Below are positions 58,656 to 64,000 of a stretch of 64,000 nucleotides of DNA, one piece after another (position 1 is the stretch's first letter; each line of letters begins with the position of its first letter). Source of the DNA: Lewinellaceae bacterium. Lineage in GTDB: Bacteria; Bacteroidota; Bacteroidia; Chitinophagales; Saprospiraceae. Below the pieces are notes generated by a model. It searched no databases and was not told the origin of the DNA. It saw nothing but the letters and a program-made list of their open reading frames with translations. Made by a program: the position numbers and the translations under genes. Location of the stretch: assembly GCA_016713985.1 (NCBI GenBank), contig JADJOD010000016.1:98477-162476 (forward strand), in the 5' to 3' direction.

Positions 58656-60698
58656 TTAAAGGACCTTATCCCATACCTGGACAAAACGGCGGTAAAAGCG
58701 TACAACATCTACTTGTAAATAAACGAAGGGGAAGTTGTATTCGATCTTCTGACCGCTAACCTTGTTCTGGCGGTATTTGTAACCCGCCCCGAGGGTAAAG
58801 CCGGGCACATTGATCCGGTTCATAAGATCAATGGATGCCGATAATTCGTGTTCTATTTTTTTGTCAAACCCGCCGGGCAAAGTTACAGACGAACCATTCA
58901 GTTTTGCCCCCGTAATAAAATGGGCCGTATAACCTGCGGAGACGCCGACGTAACGGAACAAATTATTCACATTGACCGGGTGCATGTACCGGATCTGAAC
59001 CGGAGTTACCTGTATGTAATTCGTTTTATAAACACTGCCGTCTGCCGGGCGTTTGAACTCGCTGCTGCCACCGCCCAGTTCAAATTGCCAGAAAAGCCTC
59101 GGGAGTTTGGATATCAAAGGGTCGCTGAAACTATTGCCGGACGGCCGGTACAGGGGGCAGCGCAGAGTAAGGCTGAGTCCGCTCCCGCGCGGCGCGGCGG
59201 CGCCGGGCGCTTCGACGTGCAGTTTGGCGCCCAAAACACAACCGAACGGCACCCGATCCTCCACGACATAGGTAATAGCCGGCGGCGGCACCACGCTGTC
59301 TTCCGTAACGCCGTTGTTGTTTTTCATCAATACTTCGATGGAAGTGGTAATCCGGTCGCCGTTTTTTAAATTCAAACCGGATTGTGTTAATATATCAAAC
59401 CGGAAGTACGCCTTCCGGAGATCGGAATTCCGGGTGCCGAAGGGAAACAGGTTGATATGCTCTGAAACCCATTTGATGGCATTGGGCGCTAGCTGAACCG
59501 CTTGGGGTACAGTGCATTGCTGCGGATCAGATGGTTCCCTGATTTCGCAACTCGGGCGATCCCATGCCTGGTTGCTGATGGTGTTTCTTTCGATGCGTTG
59601 ATCAAAAGAACTGGTGATCTCAATGGTATTGGCGGTTTCCTTCCCAAGGTTTTCCACTTCGATCGTGTATTTCAATGGAATAGGATCCGGATACCTGCCG
59701 GGCCGGATAAACATCGGATCAACGGTGATTTTGTTCGGGTCGCGGGCAAAACTCAGAACAACATCCGAAAAAGTGGTTTCCGAAAAAGCGGCGGGATTAA
59801 CCGCGCCGGATTCCCGGTTGTCGCCGGGGGCGGTTACCTGAAATGCCGGCTGTTTGCCGGGAGTTTCCGCTGCGTTTTTATCCAGCATATTCAATGCCGC
59901 CACAACAGGTTGGACGGCATCCGGGTTAGGATTGTCTGAATTGATGCCCGAAGATTCCAGTACGTAATCGAGCCCCAGGCGATGTTGCGTACCGTACCGT
60001 ACCACATTGCTCGCTCCTTTTACTTTGAAAATTGCAAAAATAGTGCGCTCGGAATTGGGTGGCAGGTTGGTGATCGTCCATTTCCGGATAATCCCTTCCG
60101 AGTACGGCGTAAAAGGGCCAAAAGTTGTGACTTCCGCGTTGCCAAATATCGCCGGGTCGGGCGGGAATACTTCGCCGACGTATTCGAATACGTCATTTGG
60201 GTAGCGGATTTTCAGATAACCCGACATAGACGACTGCCCGGAATAGTTGCGGATGATCAGCGCGGTACGAATCGTATCACCCATACGCGCGGCTCCCCAT
60301 TGGGTTTTGATCTCGCCCCGGAGAATGGTATCGGTTGGCAAATTGATCACGGGATTAAAACCCGGTGTCTCGGGTGTGATCATGATGCGGTGCGCCGGGG
60401 GCTCCTGGTCATTGGTATATTTGCCGCGCAAGGATACACCCACCCGCTTTGCTTCGCCGCCTTTAAAGGTCCGGGTTACACTGGCCACATCGCTGTACGT
60501 ACTGTCGCTGAACATCCAGAAGTATACCCAACCCGGGTCGCCGGGTTCAATGGTTGTTCTTACCGTGGGGGTCGGGACGAGCCTGAACCGGTAAGTATTG
60601 GTTGCGGAGTTCAGGGTGTCGATCTTGATTCGTTGTGCTTGTGCAGACGCCGTCAGCATTAAACAAAACGCAATGGCGATAGTGATCACCGGCTTCAT
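58656..60698 (-). CDS. Large secreted protein with Ig/DUF11-like domains and probable outer-membrane barrel
   Basis: A protein of 680 residues. Signal peptide MKPVITIAIAFCLMLTASAQ. Residues 25-430 are beta-sandwich-like repeats (YRFRLVPTPTVRTTIEPGDP, RTALIIRNYSGQSSMSGYLK, LKYTIEVENLGKETANTIEI), similar to DUF11/CARDB domains of cell-surface proteins. The last about 170 residues have alternating aromatic strands (LFRYVGVSAGYTAHFITGAK, KIEHELSASIDLMNR, FTLGAGYKYRQNKV, YLQVDVVRFYRRF) suggestive of a small barrel. It is upstream of the CHAT gene on the same strand (156-base gap). Function unknown; secretion to the surface likely. Confidence 0.65.
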   Translation of the reverse strand: MKPVITIAIAFCLMLTASAQAQRIKIDTLNSATNTYRFRLVPTPTVRTTIEPGDPGWVYFWMFSDSTYSDVASVTRTFKGGEAKRVGVSLRGKYTNDQEPPAHRIMITPETPGFNPVINLPTDTILRGEIKTQWGAARMGDTIRTALIIRNYSGQSSMSGYLKIRYPNDVFEYVGEVFPPDPAIFGNAEVTTFGPFTPYSEGIIRKWTITNLPPNSERTIFAIFKVKGASNVVRYGTQHRLGLDYVLESSGINSDNPNPDAVQPVVAALNMLDKNAAETPGKQPAFQVTAPGDNRESGAVNPAAFSETTFSDVVLSFARDPNKITVDPMFIRPGRYPDPIPLKYTIEVENLGKETANTIEITSSFDQRIERNTISNQAWDRPSCEIREPSDPQQCTVPQAVQLAPNAIKWVSEHINLFPFGTRNSDLRKAYFRFDILTQSGLNLKNGDRITTSIEVLMKNNNGVTEDSVVPPPAITYVVEDRVPFGCVLGAKLHVEAPGAAAPRGSGLSLTLRCPLYRPSGNSFSDPLISKLPRLFWQFELGGGSSEFKRPADGSVYKTNYIQVTPVQIRYMHPVNVNNLFRYVGVSAGYTAHFITGAKLNGSSVTLPGGFDKKIEHELSASIDLMNRINVPGFTLGAGYKYRQNKVSGQKIEYNFPFVYLQVDVVRFYRRFVQVWDKVL

Positions 60699-60852
60699 AG
60701 TATGGCGATTTTGTTGGTAAGAAAAAAGACAAAATGGATTTCATCGAATAGTCGGGCATAACCATTTTATGTCAACTGTAAAATTGTCATTTCCCGACGC
60801 AAACGCACCGAAAGTTCCGAAAACTTTCAACATTGCCACAAAATATAAATGA

Positions 60853-60885
60853 AAATCCCCGCGGGCCGTGCGCCTGCGGGGATTT
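60853..60885. terminator. Terminator downstream of the DUF1501 gene
   Basis: AAATCCCCGC (60853-60862) and GCGGGGATTT (60876-60885) form a 10-bp stem with a T tract on the minus strand. The remaining part of 60699-60852 shows no gene or clear -7 element. Confidence 0.7.
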
Positions 60886-60917
60886 GTTGTGGTTTGGAGA
60901 GGACAATTGCCGCCCGA

Positions 60918-62492
60918 TCAGATCACCAGCAGTTTTTTCGTCACCGCAGCTCCGTTCACTTTTACCTGGTAAAAGTAATTGCCGGGTTTCAGGTCGTTGC
61001 GGCCGAAGGTGACGCGATGGGTGCCTGCCGGGTAACTTCCTTCCAGGATCGTTTGCAATACCCTTCCGTTCAGATCCATCAGGCTGATACTCACCTGGCC
61101 GCCGTCGGTCGTAAACGTAAAGGTCGTCGAGTTGTGAAACGGATTCGGATAGTTGGACGCTTCGATGGCCACCGCCGGCGCCGTGTAGGTACCCGACGAT
61201 GCCGCTTTGAAGATCGGCAGGATCGGGAACTGGTTTTGCAGGATACTTTCCGGATTGGGAATGCCGAACCAGTCCTGCAAAGCGCTGGCATACACCGATC
61301 GAAAATCGTGCGCCATCGGAATATCGGAAGAGGCAAAAGGATCGTCGGGGATCTGCGGATTGGCGCCGATGATCCCCGGGATCACGTTTTTGCCGAACAC
61401 AAACAAAGGCGCCGCCGCGCCGTGGTCGGTGCCGAGACTGGCGTTGGAAGCGATGGTGCGGCCGAATTCGGAAAAAGTCATGCCGGCCACCCGGTCGTCC
61501 ACACCAAGCAGTTTGAGGTCGTCCTGGAAAGCGCCGATAGCCTCGGAAACCATACGCAACAAATCGGCGTGGAAACCTTCCGTGTTGCCAAAAGTGCCGT
61601 CCACCTGTTCGCTATGGGTATCAAAACCGTCGAGACTGACGATGTAAATGGGGGTTTGAAGGCCGCCGCTGATCAATTGCGCCACAATCCGCAACTGGTC
61701 GGCGAGGTAATTCGAACCGGCCACCGGGTACAAACCGGACAGGTTGTTGCCATTGTCGGCGGCGGCTTTGATGGATTGGTAGTACACCTGCGCCTGCTGC
61801 GCGATCAGGCGAATGTAGGAGAGTTCGCTGCCGTACGGCGTGTCCGGCGCGGGCTCCACGAGGTCGTTTACAAACTGGTAGTAGGCCTGCGGGTCCGAAA
61901 TGGCCATACCCATGGGCACCGTGTTGCCCATCAAAGCCAGCGACACCACCGAGCCGATCTGGATGGCCAGCGGGTCGGGGTTGTCGGGATTCGGATAACC
62001 GTCGGGGAAATCGGGGTGCTGGCTTTGCAGATAACGCCCTGCCCAGCCGGTTTCTACCGACTGGTCGGAGTCGGAAGCCGACATCCAGATATCGGTGGAG
62101 CGGAAGTGGGAATAATCCTGGTTGGGATAACCCACGTTTTGCACCACGGATACCAACCCGTCGTTGTACATATTGCGCATCAGGGTCATGGCAGGATGCA
62201 GGCCGCTGGAAAAAGTGCCGTTCAGTTTCAGGACTTTGTCCTCTGGGATCAGCACATTGCTGCGCACGTTGGAGAGTTTGCCGTACTGGTCGAGCGGGAT
62301 AAAAGTATTGAGCCCGTCGTTGCCGCCGGTGAGTTGAATCAGCACCAAAACCCGGTTGTTGGGGTTGCCGCCGCCGGCCAGTGCTTTCAAAAAAGGTAAA
62401 CGCGGCATCGGGTTCACGGAAAAACCCTGGAGTTGGAAACCCGCCCAGGCTGCCGCCGCACTGCTATATTTCAGAAAATTTCTTCTTTTCAT
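60918..62492 (-). CDS. DUF1501-family secreted protein with T9SS sorting domain
   Basis: A protein of 524 residues. The N-terminus KRRNFLKYSSAAAAW is a Tat-type twin-arginine signal. The DUF1501 core is recognisable (RVLVLIQLTGGNDGLNTFIP, QNVGYPNQDYSHFRSTDIW, SLDGFDTHSEQVDGTFGNTE, MTFSEFGRTIASNASLGTDH, GAAAPLFVFGKNV), an alkaline-phosphatase-like fold with conserved Asp/His/Ser residues. The last about 75 residues are a T9SS type A sorting domain (IEASNYPNPFHNSTTFTFTT, QVSISLMDLNGRVLQTIL, GNYFYQVKVNG). It pairs with the DUF1800 gene upstream, as in many Bacteroidota and Planctomycetes. Enzymatic role unknown. Confidence 0.9.
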   Translation of the reverse strand: MKRRNFLKYSSAAAAWAGFQLQGFSVNPMPRLPFLKALAGGGNPNNRVLVLIQLTGGNDGLNTFIPLDQYGKLSNVRSNVLIPEDKVLKLNGTFSSGLHPAMTLMRNMYNDGLVSVVQNVGYPNQDYSHFRSTDIWMSASDSDQSVETGWAGRYLQSQHPDFPDGYPNPDNPDPLAIQIGSVVSLALMGNTVPMGMAISDPQAYYQFVNDLVEPAPDTPYGSELSYIRLIAQQAQVYYQSIKAAADNGNNLSGLYPVAGSNYLADQLRIVAQLISGGLQTPIYIVSLDGFDTHSEQVDGTFGNTEGFHADLLRMVSEAIGAFQDDLKLLGVDDRVAGMTFSEFGRTIASNASLGTDHGAAAPLFVFGKNVIPGIIGANPQIPDDPFASSDIPMAHDFRSVYASALQDWFGIPNPESILQNQFPILPIFKAASSGTYTAPAVAIEASNYPNPFHNSTTFTFTTDGGQVSISLMDLNGRVLQTILEGSYPAGTHRVTFGRNDLKPGNYFYQVKVNGAAVTKKLLVI

Positions 62493-62634
62493 CTTTCAAT
62501 AAGAAATGAGTGGGTAAATGACGAACCCTCCTTGCCTGCCTTCTTCATCGCCGTTTTGAGCGAATCAGGATTGGGGATGGGTGGTTGATTAACGAACCCT
62601 CCTTCGCCTTCGGCTTCGGGGGGTAAAATGACGA

Positions 62635-64000
62635 TCAGGCCAACTGATACTCTGCCAGGTTCATAATATACTTGTGCAGGCTGGCTAATCTGAACCGCAC
62701 GATGTCGTACAACATCTGGTTGGTCGGATTGGCGAGGTAGGCGTACCAGGCAGCCGTCCAGTAAGAGTCGCTGGCCTGGCCGGACAACAGGATGTTTTTT
62801 AGCAGGAGCTTTTTGGCGGCTGAAATTTCCATGGGCAACAAGATGCTCAGCGCATCGTCGATCAGCATATTGGGGTCTTCCGGGTGATCGAATTGCTGTG
62901 CAAAAGCGATGTGGTCGATGGACAGTTGGTCATTGTCGGTGCCGATATAATAAAAGGAAAGCACGTCGGTGAGCACGTTTCGTGTGCGCATGGTGGCGCT
63001 GTTGATCCAGATCCGGTAATACACGGGCGATTGGCGGAAAGCCTGCCAGCCGGCCACATTGGGTGGGTCGCCGGGCAACATCTGGAGTTCCGAACAGCCA
63101 TAATTGAGGTACAAACGCATCAAAAACTCGTCGTAGGGGGTGGAGCCGGGTATGTCTGTGTTGAAGTTGCGCAATGTGCCGGCGATGAGATCGAGCGGCG
63201 TTTTGATAAAACAACCTTTGTTCCAGGCGTCGAAAAAATGCTCGCTTTGGAGCAGGGCGGCCATTACCGGGCGTATTTCGTAGTTGTTGTCGCGGAATAT
63301 TTGCGCCAGCGGTTCGATCACGTCCGCTTCCACACTTGCGTCGATTTTATAGTAGAGGAAAAACCGGTAGATCTTCCGGCAGATATATTTTGCCACCTCT
63401 TCCTTCAGGAAAATGACGTCCAGCAGGGCGTCGAGTTCCTGTTCGCCGTTGGCGCTTCCGGGTATCACGGCATTGTTATAAAACGAAGAAAATACCTTAA
63501 AACCCGCGTCGTGCGCATTGTTGTCAAAATAAACCGTGGCGTTTTGGAAGTTGATCCGCCAGCCGGTGAGCACCCGCGCGGCGGCCACCACGTCGTCTTC
63601 CGTGTAGGTATTTGCCGAATCTTTCCCAATGGTGAACAATTCCTGGAGTTCCCGGGCATAGTTTTCGTCGGGCGCCGATACGTCGTTCAGGTATCCGTTC
63701 AGGAAAATGAGCATGCAGGGGTCGAGCGTCACGGCCTTTACAAAGTCCTTAAAATTACCCAGTGCATGCTGCCGGAGGGTTTTGTTGTACAGGTAGGAAG
63801 CTTTACCCCAAAAGGCGGTGTCAGTACGTGTGGCAAAGTGATTGTGCCAAAAAAACGTCATTTTCTCCTGGATATTCGCTTCGGAATTGAGCATACGATC
63901 GAACCACCAGCCGCGCCACGATTCGATGCGGGCGCCTTCCGCGTCTAAGTTATAAGCTGCATTCACCCAGGTTTGCCCCAATGGCACGTCGGGATCGGTA
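62635..64000 (-). CDS. DUF1800-family protein (5' end outside the window)
   Basis: At least 455 residues; the frame remains open to the window edge, so the start is missing. The DUF1800 pattern is clear: WRGWWFDRMLNSEANIQEKM, FFWHNHFATRTDTAFWGKAS, LIFLNGYLNDVSAPDENYAR, ELQELFTIGKDSANTYTEDD, DVVAAARVLTGWRIN, and later NVAGWQAFRQSPVYYRIW. Family members are Tat-exported and always sit next to a DUF1501 gene, 143 bases away here. The gap 62493-62634 contains two near-copies of the motif AACGAACCCTCCTT. Role unknown, thought to be in surface polymer or secreted phosphatase-like systems. Confidence 0.9.
   Translation of the reverse strand, partial: TDPDVPLGQTWVNAAYNLDAEGARIESWRGWWFDRMLNSEANIQEKMTFFWHNHFATRTDTAFWGKASYLYNKTLRQHALGNFKDFVKAVTLDPCMLIFLNGYLNDVSAPDENYARELQELFTIGKDSANTYTEDDVVAAARVLTGWRINFQNATVYFDNNAHDAGFKVFSSFYNNAVIPGSANGEQELDALLDVIFLKEEVAKYICRKIYRFFLYYKIDASVEADVIEPLAQIFRDNNYEIRPVMAALLQSEHFFDAWNKGCFIKTPLDLIAGTLRNFNTDIPGSTPYDEFLMRLYLNYGCSELQMLPGDPPNVAGWQAFRQSPVYYRIWINSATMRTRNVLTDVLSFYYIGTDNDQLSIDHIAFAQQFDHPEDPNMLIDDALSILLPMEISAAKKLLLKNILLSGQASDSYWTAAWYAYLANPTNQMLYDIVRFRLASLHKYIMNLAEYQLA

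Noticed and set aside
60849..62399. A 516-codon open frame on the plus strand
   Set aside because: It lies antisense to the DUF1501 gene, which has a Tat signal, family motifs and a sorting domain. The antisense translation is rich in Arg, His and Val without motifs, as expected from GC-rich complementary frames.
62884..63948. A 354-codon plus-strand open frame
   Set aside because: Exact shadow of the DUF1800 gene on the minus strand; no recognisable domain.

Overview
The window looks like a chromosomal segment of a Bacteroidota bacterium, probably of the Saprospiria (Haliscomenobacter/Lewinella-like) type. The evidence is a PorX-type type IX secretion regulator, three proteins with C-terminal type IX sorting domains, a DUF1800/DUF1501 pair, a YtrA-type GntR repressor next to its ABC transporter, a LytTR regulator with a membrane N-terminus, and many promoters matching the Bacteroidota -7 element TAnnTTTG (often without a recognisable Shine-Dalgarno site). 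No rRNA, tRNA, CRISPR array, transposase or phage gene was found. The genus assignment is inference.

Layout. 1-2.9 kb: porX, frameshifted and cut off at a junction (about 1216-1233) where it runs straight into a TPR lipoprotein lacking its start. 3-9.4 kb: SRPBCC protein, membrane protein, AraC regulator (convergent, ending in a perfect 32-bp-arm hairpin), DUF4287/DUF5655 protein, WD40 lipoprotein, TlpA-like thioredoxin. 9.4-15 kb: LytTR regulator, S41 peptidase, YtrA-type ABC operon with an operator over the start codon. 15.2-21.5 kb: redox operon of a GltD-like NAD(P)/FAD/Fe-S protein, pyruvate:ferredoxin oxidoreductase and a dihydroorotate-dehydrogenase-like protein, followed by beta-carbonic anhydrase. 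22.4-26 kb: cupin, DMT permease, 3-hydroxyanthranilate dioxygenase, a trypsin-like protease with zinc ribbon, Uma2 nuclease. 26-30.3 kb: an isoleucine-rich leader peptide plus intrinsic terminator, a lipoprotein and ileS. 30.3-36.9 kb: a half-length NrfD-like protein, a nucleotidyltransferase/HEPN pair, a SUMF1 lipoprotein and two T9SS cargo proteins. 37-53.5 kb: mostly housekeeping and envelope genes (MFS, FabG, DUF3089, LipA, glycosyltransferases, CvpA, PabA, YhhN, Lgt). 53.6-60.7 kb: an accessory island with a G-rich tandem repeat, a sigma factor, an anti-sigma-like TPR membrane protein, a CHAT (caspase-fold) lipoprotein and a large secreted protein. 60.9-64 kb: DUF1501 and DUF1800 proteins, the latter running off the window.

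How genes act together. The GltD-like/PFOR/DHOD-like trio probably exchanges electrons between NAD(P)H, ferredoxin and pyruvate. The sigma/anti-sigma/CHAT/secreted-protein island looks like an envelope signalling module in which a caspase-like protease could act on the periplasmic part of an anti-sigma factor; this is a hypothesis. The leader peptide with five Ile codons before a terminator looks like an attenuator upstream of ileS.

Sequence quality. Ten genes are interrupted by one reading-frame change, nearly all at short homopolymers and mostly consistent with one missing base. This pattern suggests consensus sequencing error rather than pseudogenes, so those proteins are described as repaired.
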